Program-made: the position numbers and the translations under genes
Origin: FACHB-1406 sp034189065
Lineage (GTDB): Bacteria > Cyanobacteriota > Cyanobacteriia > Cyanobacteriales > Spirulinaceae
NCBI GenBank assembly: GCA_034189065.1
Contig: JAXHVQ010000006.1
Location: forward strand, 1 to 64,000
Reading direction: 5' to 3'
Length of the DNA stretch: 64,000 nucleotides
In this document: positions 53,501 through 60,969 of the stretch, piece after piece
How the letters are laid out: each line of letters starts with the position of its first letter
Position numbering within the stretch: position 1 is the stretch's first letter
Notes under the pieces: model-generated
What the model saw: the letters and a program-made list of their open reading frames with translations, nothing else
Database searches by the model: none
What the model was told of the DNA's origin: nothing

Positions 53501-54444
53501 GGCGTATCGTTCGCTACGAATTAAAACCGCTGTCCGATGTGGGACACCCGCGCATCGATATTTTAGGAAATCTTTCCGGTATTTTCCGAGATAGTTTCGC
53601 CAATATTATCGAGTTACTCGACGATTTGTTTCAGCGCGCGGCGGATGCACCCGAAAGTGAGGAAGATAACTTTATTCGCAAGCACGCTTTAGCATTAACA
53701 GCCCGAGGTATTGACAATACCGCCGCGCGCTTATTTTCTAACCCCGCAGGAGATTTTGGGTCTTTAGTAAACGACCGAGTGGTAGATGGAAATTGGGAGT
53801 CTGGGGAAGAATTGGCAGCAACTTGGGAGAGTCGAAATTCCTTTAGCTACGGACGCAACGATCGGGGACAAGCGAGACCTGAAGTATTGCAGGAGTTGTT
53901 AAAAACGAGCGATCGCGTCGTCCAAGAAATCGACTCGGTGGAATACGGCCTTACCGATATCCAAGAATATTATGCCAATACCGGCGCGCTCAAACAAGCC
54001 GCCCAACGACGCAGCGGCAAGAGAGTGAATGCGTCGTTTATTGAAAGCTTTTCTAAGGATACAACGCCGCGTCAACTCGAAGATTTGTTGCGCCTTGAAT
54101 ATCGAACCAAACTGCTCAATCCCAAATGGGCGGAGGCAATGGTAGAACAAGGAAGCGGCGGCGCTTACGAAATTTCCCAACGCATGACGGCGTTAATTGG
54201 GTGGGGAGGAACGGTTAACTTTACCGATACTTGGGTTTACGATCGCGCGGCAGAAACCTATGCTTTCGATCCCCAAATGGCGGCTAAACTGAGAGAGGCC
54301 AATCCCGAAGCCTTTCGCAATATTGTCGGACGAATGTTGGAAGCCCACGGACGAGGATTTTGGGCGGCGACGGACGAACAATTGCAACAGTTGCGAGACT
54401 TATACGAGCGCGCGGACGAAAAACTTGAAGGCGTGACTGTTTAG
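50551..54444 (+). CDS. bchH: Magnesium chelatase subunit H (ChlH/BchH family)
   Basis: A 1297-residue subunit H from ATG 50551; the frame is open to a GTG at 50536. ChlH binds protoporphyrin IX and is the catalytic part of Mg-chelatase with subunits D and I. Family segments are STIGFPLVGGPAGSMEAGRQ, DGAIDTIPLGGLVGENIYLIPER, AIILYGFPPGYGATGTAALLNVPKS, FGMHGTVEWLPGSPLGNTGYSWPDI, YGVLVSHNVPPYGRAGLYKEL and EYIPPAPGGDLLRDGVGVLPTGRNIYALDPYRMPS. It begins MKRIVLIAGFESFNADLYRQ, differing from the first strand I recall for the main cyanobacterial ChlH, so it may be a second, shorter paralogue. Subunits D and I are not nearby. CobN is less likely because the segments match ChlH. Confidence 0.92.
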   Translation: MKRIVLIAGFESFNADLYRQAAQMASSRCLELEIETFSDRDIATQPDTVATALSRADVFFASLIFDYDQVLWLRDRAAQIPIRLVFESALELMSLTKLGKFAIGDRPKGMPKPVKFILDKFSQGREEDKLAGYISFLKIGPKLLKYIPAKKVQDLRNWLIIYGYWNAGGMENVAALFWTLGEKYLELEIGEIPPPVETPNMGLLHPDCDGYFTSPKQYLNWYLNSKNSSNSPLGNPPLTTLKKEKNEKRFSVASSGDERGSKPPVVGILLYRKHVITKQPYIPQLIRKFETAGLIPLPIFINGVEGHVAVRDWMTTAYETAQRKQGNIETNSLSAEAVEVDSLVSTIGFPLVGGPAGSMEAGRQVEVAKCILTAKNIPYLIAAPLLIQDIHSWTRQGIGGLQSVVLYALPELDGAIDTIPLGGLVGENIYLIPERANRLTNRVQSWIRLRQTPPAERKVAIILYGFPPGYGATGTAALLNVPKSLLNLLRALKAQGYTVGDLPKDGEEIIDWVKEADESFPSSDEYEDFSRDREPKSKTPIPQTVSVETLERWLGYLLTTRIEKQWKSLTQTGIKTSGDNFLVSGIQLGNIWIGVQPPLGLSGDPMRLMFEKDLTPHPQYAAFYKWLQHEFQADAILHFGMHGTVEWLPGSPLGNTGYSWPDILLGNLPNLYIYACNNPSESILAKRRGYGVLVSHNVPPYGRAGLYKELMALRELIGEYREDPEKNYALKEAICQKIVDAGLDADCRFEEGDKLGIAFNLENAKLFSKKAINGYFVKVYEYLQVVEQRLFSSGLHTLGEKPDRASLSSYLNAYFGEETFPAEAIEEVYRGRDQKEILQLWENLLLQQQRELTDEQRNNLSEAIEIRDRLMQTPDEITNLLRGLNGEYIPPAPGGDLLRDGVGVLPTGRNIYALDPYRMPSPAAWERGREIAKKIIAQHLEERDAYPETVAVMLWGLDTIKTKGESLGIVLELVGAEPIKEGTGRIVRYELKPLSDVGHPRIDILGNLSGIFRDSFANIIELLDDLFQRAADAPESEEDNFIRKHALALTARGIDNTAARLFSNPAGDFGSLVNDRVVDGNWESGEELAATWESRNSFSYGRNDRGQARPEVLQELLKTSDRVVQEIDSVEYGLTDIQEYYANTGALKQAAQRRSGKRVNASFIESFSKDTTPRQLEDLLRLEYRTKLLNPKWAEAMVEQGSGGAYEISQRMTALIGWGGTVNFTDTWVYDRAAETYAFDPQMAAKLREANPEAFRNIVGRMLEAHGRGFWAATDEQLQQLRDLYERADEKLEGVTV

Positions 54445-54551
54445 TTTCCGATGTGGAATTCACGCCTTCAAGGAACAAATGGAAAATGGGCAGATCGGCA
54501 GTGGAGGAGTTAAAATCCAAAACCTCAACTCTAAACCCTAAAACCTAACCT

Positions 54552-54929
54552 CTACTTAACTGTGCCAACGTTGCACGTGAGAGGGCAAGACGCATAGACC
54601 GGAAGTGTAGCGCGCTCTTCGCTCGCGTGCAGCCAATTGAGCCACTGCACTTCCTGGGGATGAACGCCTTTCACTGCCAAAATTGCCGCACTCGCCACGA
54701 CGAGAAGAACGTTAAGACCTATTAAACTTCCCCCCACTAACAAAACCGCACTAACAGGCAAGACCGACTGCAAGCTCAGGGCCAAAAGAGAACCAATTGC
54801 GAAAATTGAAACTCCTACTGGAAAGCCCACAACCAGCAGACAAACCGTTAGCGTAAAGCTCCAAATGAGGAAACTTTTAACGGTGGATAAGAGGTAGCTT
54901 TGTGTTAAACTTTGCTTTTGAACGAGCAT
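54552..54929 (-). CDS. Small membrane protein of unknown function
   Basis: A 125-residue protein with three membrane helices (about 18-40, 42-62, 65-85): FLIWSFTLTVCLLVVGFPVGVSIFAIGSLLAL and VLLVGGSLIGLNVLLVVASAAI. A C-terminal soluble tail, VHPQEVQWLNWLHASEE and then PVYASCPLTCNVGTVK, has two Cys. The tail looks conserved among cyanobacteria but I recall no named family. It is convergent with the ChlH gene. Confidence 0.72.
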   Translation of the reverse strand: MLVQKQSLTQSYLLSTVKSFLIWSFTLTVCLLVVGFPVGVSIFAIGSLLALSLQSVLPVSAVLLVGGSLIGLNVLLVVASAAILAVKGVHPQEVQWLNWLHASEERATLPVYASCPLTCNVGTVK

Positions 54930-55403
54930 GATTCTTTTCTCCTATTTTCAACGTTAAGCAAGATACAAAAAATTTCGCCTAAATAGAGGGCGGCGAAGTC
55001 AGACTAACAAACATTACCGAAAGATATAGAACGACAACCTAGCATCTTAGAAGTTTTGGTCGCCATTGCTTCTAGTGATACATCAGTATAATCAACCTGA
55101 TGGGTCAGATGAGTTGATTTTAATCAAAGTTAACAATTAATTGAGAATTGAGGAAAGAAGAATGAGGCAAAATTGGCGATTTTAGTCGATTCAAAGGAAA
55201 AAAGACGAAAAAACGAGAGTTTGCCTCCCGCTCAAAATAATCTGTAACATTTTACATGATTTCAACGATCGCTGCAAAAAGTTCCGACCCGAAAACTCAA
55301 AGGCAATGGCGACGCGATCGCCTCTCGCAATTTACCCTATGATTGAATGGGAACAATAGATTTAAGCCATTACCCACACATATCCAGCGCGGGAATTATC
55401 ACC
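54930..55403. other. Intergenic region, divergent promoters
   Basis: About 474 bp separate the small membrane protein gene and pilT. AT-rich stretches near 54960-55260 lie in it; no open frame is convincing. The pilT frame is open upstream to 55347 but the added residues are not conserved-looking. The promoters of both genes should be here. Confidence 0.55.
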
Positions 55404-56720
55404 ATGACAGAAAAGCAGTCCCAACGTCGAGCCGCTCCTCCTCCCCCTCCTCCAGGTCGTCCGCCCGCTCCCCCTCCCGGAGGTCTGGCTGGGGCTAGGG
55501 GTGCATCTGCCGACGCAACGCGCCAAATGACCAAAGCAGCCAGACCAGCCGCCCAAAGACCGCCCGCCCGAGACCAGGCAACAAGAGCCATGAAACAGCC
55601 TGCTGCGCCACCTGCGGCAGCCCTCGGACGACAAAGCGAAAAACCCCGACGTTCTGACGGCAGCCCCAGCTTAGAACAATTAGTGACCGAAGCCCACGAA
55701 AAGGGATTTTCCGACCTTCATTTAGGCGTGGGGGAAGTGCCTCGAATGCGCGATCGCGGCGAAGTGGTTATCACCAACTACCCTACCACCGACGAACAAA
55801 CTTTTCTCAGTTGGATGCACGAAGTCTTAAGCGAACAAGAAATTCAACGCTTTAAAGATACGAAAGAATTCGACGGTGCAACCCAATACGAGTTCGCCCG
55901 GGTGCGGATCAATATTTTTGATACCCTCACCGGACCGTCTTTGGTGATGCGGCTCATTCCCCTGAAAATCTTAACAATGGAGCAACTGCGGTTGCCTCCC
56001 GCATTTAAAGAAATCTCCGACGCGCATAAAGGCATGGTGCTGGTGACTGGACCGACGGGTTCGGGGAAATCGACGACGCTAGCGGCGATGATCGACTACA
56101 TCAATAAAGAACACGCCAAAAATATTATTACCATTGAAGACCCGGTGGAATTCGTTCATAAAAGCCGCAAATCATTGGTCAAACAGCGCGAAGTCGGTCA
56201 ACACACGCTCTTGTTCGACAACGCCCTTAAAGCCTCCTTGCGGGAAGATCCAGACATCATTTTGGTGGGGGAAATGCGGGACAAAGGCACGGTGAACACA
56301 GCGCTCAAAGCCGCCCAAACCGGTCACTTGGTTATGGGAACCCTGCACACCAACAGCGCCATCAAAACTATCGAGCGGATTCTCACCCTCTATACGGCAG
56401 AAGAGCAAGTGGCGATGCGGGTGGCTCTGGCTGAGTCGGTTGTGGCGATTATTGCCCAAGGTCTCTGTCGGACGACGGACGGCAAGCGCGCCGCCTACCA
56501 CGATATCTTGGTTAATACGACAACCATGAGCGAGTATATTCGTAAGGGAAATTACGAGGAAATGCACGAGCTGATGATGGATGGAGAATACGACGGGATG
56601 ATTACCATGAATCAAGCCCTGTTTAATCTTTATCAAGAAGGTCGCATTACCGAGGAAACCGCTCTCGAAAAATCGCCGACACCTAACGAAATGGCTCAAA
56701 TGTTGCGCGGGCGGATTTAA
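55404..56720 (+). CDS. pilT: Type IV pilus retraction ATPase, PilT family
   Basis: A 438-residue PilT from ATG 55404 (MTEKQSQRRAAPPPPPPGR). An 85-residue Pro/Ala-rich N-terminal extension precedes the PAS-like N domain. Motifs are Walker A GPTGSGKST at 216-224, ITIEDPVEFVH, Walker B DPDIILVGEMRD, and TGHLVMGTLHTNSA with the His box. The ATPase powers pilus retraction for gliding, phototaxis and DNA uptake. Cyanobacteria have two or more PilT proteins; the extension and length suggest the second type, but this is not certain. A KaiB-domain gene follows 60 bp downstream. Confidence 0.93.
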   Translation: MTEKQSQRRAAPPPPPPGRPPAPPPGGLAGARGASADATRQMTKAARPAAQRPPARDQATRAMKQPAAPPAAALGRQSEKPRRSDGSPSLEQLVTEAHEKGFSDLHLGVGEVPRMRDRGEVVITNYPTTDEQTFLSWMHEVLSEQEIQRFKDTKEFDGATQYEFARVRINIFDTLTGPSLVMRLIPLKILTMEQLRLPPAFKEISDAHKGMVLVTGPTGSGKSTTLAAMIDYINKEHAKNIITIEDPVEFVHKSRKSLVKQREVGQHTLLFDNALKASLREDPDIILVGEMRDKGTVNTALKAAQTGHLVMGTLHTNSAIKTIERILTLYTAEEQVAMRVALAESVVAIIAQGLCRTTDGKRAAYHDILVNTTTMSEYIRKGNYEEMHELMMDGEYDGMITMNQALFNLYQEGRITEETALEKSPTPNEMAQMLRGRI

Positions 56721-56780
56721 GCGAACTGGGAATGAAGTTGGGGAAGGGATAATCTTGATTTTGCTATAGTCGAAAATTTT

Positions 56781-57527
56781 ATGCGCGATCGCCTTCCCCC
56801 TTTTTTCAAAGGAATTGCCCTCTTTACGCCGGGGGGCGATTTAATTTATTGTATCGACCCGGGGAAGCGCGATCGCTGGCATTTTCATCTGTGTGCCGCG
56901 CTCCAAGATCTATTAGGATTGAGCGAAACGCCCCACTTCCTCGTGCCGGGATACACTGCCACCCTCGACCGCTGGCGCAACCCCAAGACGGGGAAGGTGG
57001 AAACGTTTGCAGAGATGTATCCGCCGGTACAGCGCCACCAAGCCCTTTTGAATGCGGTCTTCGAGGCGGAAAATACTATTTGGCAAGTGGCACCGTGGCA
57101 AGAGTCGTCCTGCGAACCGGCGATCCTGGACACCTATCGCGCTCAATTTCCTCAGTTGTGGGAGGAGCGCGATTTAATTGTCAATTACGCCGAACTCGAA
57201 CCGTCCAAAAGCGAGCAGGCAGCGGAAATCAGCCTTTTATCTCTACCTTCAACCCCTTCTTTGGGCTATGTCCTGCGTCTATTCGTATCGGGGGATAGTG
57301 TGGCGACCGAACAAACATTGCGGCGCGTGCATCACTTACTCGAAGAAGGACTGCACTCTCCTTATACATTGAAAATTATCGACGTTTACAAGCATCCCGA
57401 ACAGGCGGAATTAAACCAAGTTTCTGCAATTCCAACGCTGATGCGGGTTTTCCCGGAGCCAGTGCGCCGAATTGTCGGCGACCTCGACGATACGCAGCGG
57501 GTTTTACAGATTCTCACTGGCGATTAG
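56781..57527 (+). CDS. KaiB-domain protein with N-terminal extra domain
   Basis: A 248-residue protein. The last 85 residues match KaiB: LRLFVSGDSVATEQTLRRV, LHSPYTLKIIDVYKHPEQA, VSAIPTLMRVFPEPVRRIVGDL. KaiB-type domains use a thioredoxin-like fold and act in clock output. The first 160 residues (LPPFFKGIALFTPGGDLIYCIDPGKRD and on) form a separate domain I cannot name. It is 60 bp after pilT, so they probably share a transcript. A true clock KaiB is about 100 residues, so this is a fusion or paralogue, not clock KaiB. Its stop overlaps the L,D-transpeptidase stop by 4 bp. Confidence 0.85.
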   Translation: MRDRLPPFFKGIALFTPGGDLIYCIDPGKRDRWHFHLCAALQDLLGLSETPHFLVPGYTATLDRWRNPKTGKVETFAEMYPPVQRHQALLNAVFEAENTIWQVAPWQESSCEPAILDTYRAQFPQLWEERDLIVNYAELEPSKSEQAAEISLLSLPSTPSLGYVLRLFVSGDSVATEQTLRRVHHLLEEGLHSPYTLKIIDVYKHPEQAELNQVSAIPTLMRVFPEPVRRIVGDLDDTQRVLQILTGD

Positions 57528-58087
57528 GGTTCGACGACGACTGGGGTTCCCATGTGGATTTTTTCGTATAGGGCAATGATGTCGGCGTTGCGCATCCGCA
57601 CGCAGCCGTGGGAAACGGCTTGACCGATGAGTTCTTCGTTGGGCGTTCCGTGAAAACCGATATAGTTATCGCCATCGGTCCAAAAGCCAATCCAGCGATC
57701 GCCGAGGGGATTGTCGGGGCCGGGAGGGACAATTTCTTGGGTGAAGGGGTGCTGCCAAGTGGGAAATTGGACTTTTTGTAGGACGTTAAAGGTGCCGGTG
57801 GGCGTTTCCCATCCCTTTCTGCCGATGGCAACGGGGTAGGAGGCGATCGCTTCGTCTCCCTGGTAATAGTACACCCGGCGATCGCTTAGACGCAAGACGA
57901 GACGGGTTTGAAGGGCTTGGGGGAGGAAGGCTTCGGCGTTATCTAAGGGAGGAAGTTCTGGGGTTATGGGGAGGTTTTCAACTCTTGAGGTTGATTCGGC
58001 GATCGCCGCCGTTGCGCTCGCGACTAACATTAGGAAGCTGGAGGCGATCGCTATTCCGCTGTGCCATAGTTGACTTTTTTGGCTCAT
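57524..58087 (-). CDS. L,D-transpeptidase (YkuD family), exported
   Basis: A 187-residue protein from ATG 58087, with GAGGA close upstream. A signal peptide (SGIAIASSFLMLVASATAAIAES) is followed by the YkuD domain: LRLSDRRVYYYQGDEAIASYPVAIGRKGWETPTG, IGFHGTPNEELIGQAVSHGCVRMRNADI with catalytic Cys in SHGCVRM. It makes 3-3 peptidoglycan cross-links or anchors proteins in the periplasm. It converges with the KaiB-domain gene, with stops overlapping by 4 bp. Confidence 0.95.
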   Translation of the reverse strand: MSQKSQLWHSGIAIASSFLMLVASATAAIAESTSRVENLPITPELPPLDNAEAFLPQALQTRLVLRLSDRRVYYYQGDEAIASYPVAIGRKGWETPTGTFNVLQKVQFPTWQHPFTQEIVPPGPDNPLGDRWIGFWTDGDNYIGFHGTPNEELIGQAVSHGCVRMRNADIIALYEKIHMGTPVVVEP

Positions 58088-58175
58088 TAATTCCTCACTC
58101 CTCATCCGCGATCGAACTTTACTTTAACGTTGTTCAAATAATCCTCTCAACCCCGATTTTACTCGCTCATCTATT

Positions 58176-58667
58176 TTAAGCCGACTCGCCAGCAGCTTGC
58201 AAAACTTCTGCTTGAAGCTGCTCGTCTACCCAAAAGCCAGCTCGACTAATTAAAGCATCGAGTAGCGGTTTAACCTCCTGAATTAGATTGTTGCGTTTGG
58301 CAGCGACAAGCACTCCCAAAACGCCTGTGACTTCTAATCCTAAACGTACTGCGGCAGCTCTACCTAATCGTTCATCAATAAGGAATCGAGCTGCATTACA
58401 TTCGACAGCCAAGGCGATAGCCTCAGCTTCTCCGAGATCGAGTTTGACTATTAGCTGGCTGACTCTAACTCGGTCGGTTGCTTCTCTGATTTGAATCCAA
58501 TCTATAGTCGGTATAATTTCTGCGCTGGCATCGGTATTCCCTACATTGATGATTTCGTCGAATACAGCCGTTGGAATTAAGATTTCATTGTACAGTTGAC
58601 GGAGTAAGTCGAGCTGTCCAATAGTTGAAAGGTAAAAAATCGGCGAGGTATTACTCACAACAATCAT
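58176..58667 (-). CDS. PIN-like toxin, DUF3368 family
   Basis: A 163-residue protein with a PIN-like nuclease fold: VVSNTSPIFYLSTIGQLDLLRQLY with the first Asp position as Asn/Ser (VSNTSP), FDEIINVG, and LDLGEAEAIALAVECNAARFLIDERLGRAAA with three acidic residues. DUF3368 proteins are toxin-like RNases paired with UPF0175 antitoxins. It overlaps the upstream antitoxin gene by 4 bp (ATGA), so it is translated with it. Confidence 0.9.
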   Translation of the reverse strand: MIVVSNTSPIFYLSTIGQLDLLRQLYNEILIPTAVFDEIINVGNTDASAEIIPTIDWIQIREATDRVRVSQLIVKLDLGEAEAIALAVECNAARFLIDERLGRAAAVRLGLEVTGVLGVLVAAKRNNLIQEVKPLLDALISRAGFWVDEQLQAEVLQAAGESA

Positions 58668-58909
58668 CGCCAGTTATTCGCCTCCAAGGTTTTCAGGTCT
58701 TGCCGAAATTCTTCAACGCCGTAATGATTGGAAATTTTGCGGCTGCCTAAAATTCGCTGAAATTCTAATTGATTCATTTCGGCAAATTTGCTGGCTGTTC
58801 CTAACGTAATTTTTTGTTGTTGAAATAGTAGAATAGCAATTTCTAGCTTGAGGTCGCTTTCAGAAATTTGTGCTGTTTGCAGAAACTCATCAGAAATCAT
58901 TAAACTCAT
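58664..58909 (-). CDS. UPF0175 family antitoxin
   Basis: An 81-residue protein of the UPF0175 type: LKLEIAILLFQQQKITLGTASKFAEMNQLEFQRILGSRKI is a helix-turn-helix-like arrangement, with a tail YGVEEFRQDLKTLEA that would bind the toxin. It heads the pair with the PIN-like toxin and probably represses its own operon through the helix-turn-helix. Confidence 0.9.
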   Translation of the reverse strand: MSLMISDEFLQTAQISESDLKLEIAILLFQQQKITLGTASKFAEMNQLEFQRILGSRKISNHYGVEEFRQDLKTLEANNWR

Positions 58910-58994
58910 GGTGTTAACCTCATTTTAATTGATGAATTGGGTCTAAGACCTCGGCACTGGGGGACGGGAGGAAAGATGTGTAGCCTTGAAGGGT

Positions 58995-59061
58995 AATTAT
59001 TCATTATTCATTATTCATTATTCATTATTCATTATTCATTATTCATTATTCATTATTCATT
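58995..59061. repeat. Tandem ATTCATT heptamer array
   Basis: About nine copies of a seven-base unit (TTATTCA register) form a near-perfect array. The stop codon of the acetyltransferase gene on the minus strand (59057-59059) lies inside its last unit. Confidence 0.95.
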
Positions 59062-59545
59062 GTAAAACATCTTCCTCTAACTCGGATACGGCAATATCGA
59101 AGTGTAAAACTTCTGCGCGCGCTCCCAACTTTTCATAGAGAGCAATGGCAGGAGCATCTTGATAATCGGCTTGTACGAAAATGATGCCGATCCCTCGCTC
59201 CGAGGCAACTTTACGAACTTTTTGAATCAGAGCTGTGGCAATTCCCTGTCGTCGATGAGATGCGGCGACTGCTAAATCGTAGATATAGATTTCGCTGCGC
59301 TCTTGTTCAAACTTTTTGAGTTCGTAGGCGGCTAATCCTCCAACAACTTTCTCCTGTTGGATGGCTGCGATCGCAATAAAATCATGACTTGCTAATAAAC
59401 TTTCCAAGTACAGCCGACTCGGACGGTTGTCGCAATAGGTGGCAATCTCTTCAAAAGCTTCGCCGAACAGGGTCATCATTTCCTCGAATTGCAGCACGTC
59501 AGTGGGTTTAAGTTGTAAAATTTCAACGGTCGGGTTCTTCGACAT
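59057..59545 (-). CDS. AAC(3)-I-like GNAT acetyltransferase
   Basis: A 162-residue GNAT enzyme from ATG 59545 (MSKNPTVEILQLKPTDVLQF). It resembles the gentamicin AAC(3)-I family from memory: FGEAFEEIATY, GGLAAYELKKFEQERSEIYI, YDLAVAASHRRQGIATALI for acetyl-CoA binding, IFVQADYQDAPAIALYEKLG and EVLHFDI. The reaction would transfer acetyl from acetyl-CoA to an amino group; in AAC(3)-I it is N3 of aminoglycosides. Whether this one uses antibiotics or a native amine is unknown. The end of the gene runs into the heptamer array, and no mobile element or integron sign is beside it. Confidence 0.88.
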   Translation of the reverse strand: MSKNPTVEILQLKPTDVLQFEEMMTLFGEAFEEIATYCDNRPSRLYLESLLASHDFIAIAAIQQEKVVGGLAAYELKKFEQERSEIYIYDLAVAASHRRQGIATALIQKVRKVASERGIGIIFVQADYQDAPAIALYEKLGARAEVLHFDIAVSELEEDVLQ

Positions 59546-59643
59546 CGCGAATATCAATAATTTTAAGCGCGGGGAATGTGTTAAAAATGAATACCTTTGC
59601 TGTCGAGTACAATTAAAGTTCAAACTGAATTTTTGCCGAGTCT

Positions 59644-60333
59644 CTACAAACTCGTCCCCAACCCTTGAAGGACGCGCAAAGCCTTGAGAGAACCGCGAAT
59701 GAGACGCGCAGAGGCTCGGGGTTGTCCGAGCAGTTTGAGGGCAAGGGGGAGGGGTTTGAGGCGACCTTCAGCCGTGGCGATCGCGGCCGATAAATCGGGA
59801 AGATCGAAATGACTGTCGTCGCTGACAACGCGCAACATGGCAACGGAGGTGCCGATCGCATTAAATTGTTGGAGGACGGTAAATCCTTCCATATCAACGA
59901 CATCGGCTTGATACAATTGTTCCAAAGCTCGTTTGCGATCGGCGGAAACGACGAGGGAGTCGCTGGTTAACCCTCGAACCCGAGTTACCTGTTTTCCCAA
60001 GCGTTCTGCCAGCATCGCCGTTAATTGGCGATCGCAAGGTTGTTGACGCGCGCTGTCTGCGTCGCCGTAGAGACAGCAGTCGTAGAGGACGACATCGCCA
60101 ACGCCGAGATGGGGTTGTAAGCTACCGCACAAGCCTAAGAGTAAAATGCGGGAGGGTTTTTGGGTCGCGATCGCGTTTTGTAAATATTGCTTCGTTGCAC
60201 GCAAACCGACGGGAATCGCCCAAATGGGAAGCGTGGGAAAAATAGGTTGAAGTCCCCGACGCACGGCTCGATATTCAGCGCCTCGAGGAACTAGAATTGT
60301 GTCGAATTGATTTAAACTAGAACCAACGTGCAT
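59644..60333 (-). CDS. Nucleoside phosphorylase superfamily protein
   Basis: A 229-residue protein with phosphorylase-superfamily features: ILVPRGAEYRAVRRGL, PSRILLLGLCGSLQPHLGVGDVVLYD, LTSDSLVVSADRKRAL and ADVVDMEGFTVLQQFNAIGTSVAMLRVVSDDS with the conserved Glu and Asp. It resembles MTA/SAH nucleosidases and the hopanoid HpnG-type proteins, so the substrate is uncertain. The N-terminus (MHVGSSLNQFDTIL) is typical. It lies upstream of the acetyltransferase on the same strand. Confidence 0.82.
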   Translation of the reverse strand: MHVGSSLNQFDTILVPRGAEYRAVRRGLQPIFPTLPIWAIPVGLRATKQYLQNAIATQKPSRILLLGLCGSLQPHLGVGDVVLYDCCLYGDADSARQQPCDRQLTAMLAERLGKQVTRVRGLTSDSLVVSADRKRALEQLYQADVVDMEGFTVLQQFNAIGTSVAMLRVVSDDSHFDLPDLSAAIATAEGRLKPLPLALKLLGQPRASARLIRGSLKALRVLQGLGTSL

Positions 60334-60471
60334 GGTACCAGAAGGAAAGGGGACTTGAGATGACCAATGCTGTGGGAGATTTGACGTTACAAATTAGCTA
60401 AGCTAACAGTAAAGCGATCGCGATAACCGTGCTCACCTTGATTTTAGCATTCTCAGTCTATAGAAATTTCC

Positions 60472-60645
60472 ATGAAACATCAAACCGACCCCAACAATAT
60501 TCAAGAACCTTTGGTCAGCGCGCCGCCCGAAGTGCGAGAAATTATTGAGCGAGTTTTGAAGTTAGAGAAAGATAAACTTTATCTCAAAATTCCCCGCAAT
60601 ATTAATGATGATATCCTCAAAATTGTCAAAGAAGCCGTTCAGTAA
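60472..60645 (+). CDS. Small conserved-looking protein, 57 residues
   Basis: ATG 60472 to TAA 60645 encodes MKHQTDPNNIQEPLVSAPPE followed by VREIIERVLKLEKDKLYLKIPRNINDDILKIVKEAVQ: two amphipathic helices with a basic stretch. It reads like a real small protein of cyanobacteria, with normal codon use. No motif gives a function. Confidence 0.65.
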   Translation: MKHQTDPNNIQEPLVSAPPEVREIIERVLKLEKDKLYLKIPRNINDDILKIVKEAVQ

Positions 60646-60969
60646 TATAAGTAAGGTTTGCTGAATAAGTGTTGTGATGAGCAGGGGAAGCAGGGGAAGC
60701 AGGGGAAGCAGGGGGGAATTGTATTTAATGTTTAATTTTTAAATGGTGCACCTGCGCTTCGCTAACACACCCTACTTTATTCTGTGCAGCTTCATGTCAA
60801 TCTAGTATTAGACAACTATGATGCCTCGAGGGGCAATCGTTAGTCAATTGTTATTAGACTTTTTGGATTTACGCTGAATCTCATCTATCTCTTCCTTTAG
60901 AGAGAGGATACCTAGTGCGATCGCCCTCCACAATATATCGAGCCAGAGTAACATCTTTTGAGGACGCAG
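60646..60969. other. Intergenic region with 9-bp tandem repeat
   Basis: About 324 bp. Bases 60680-60717 hold four tandem copies of the GGGGAAGCA unit, also found at the GH10 end. No further gene is seen. The second MscS gene's leader has GAGG a few bases before ATG 60970. Confidence 0.6.

Noticed and set aside
50551..54444. CobN cobaltochelatase as identity
   Set aside because: Segments such as DGAIDTIPLGGLVG and AIILYGFPPGYGATGTAALLNVPKS match ChlH/BchH better.
56172..56699. 175-residue antisense frame across pilT
   Set aside because: A shadow of the conserved PilT frame; low-complexity and no start signal.
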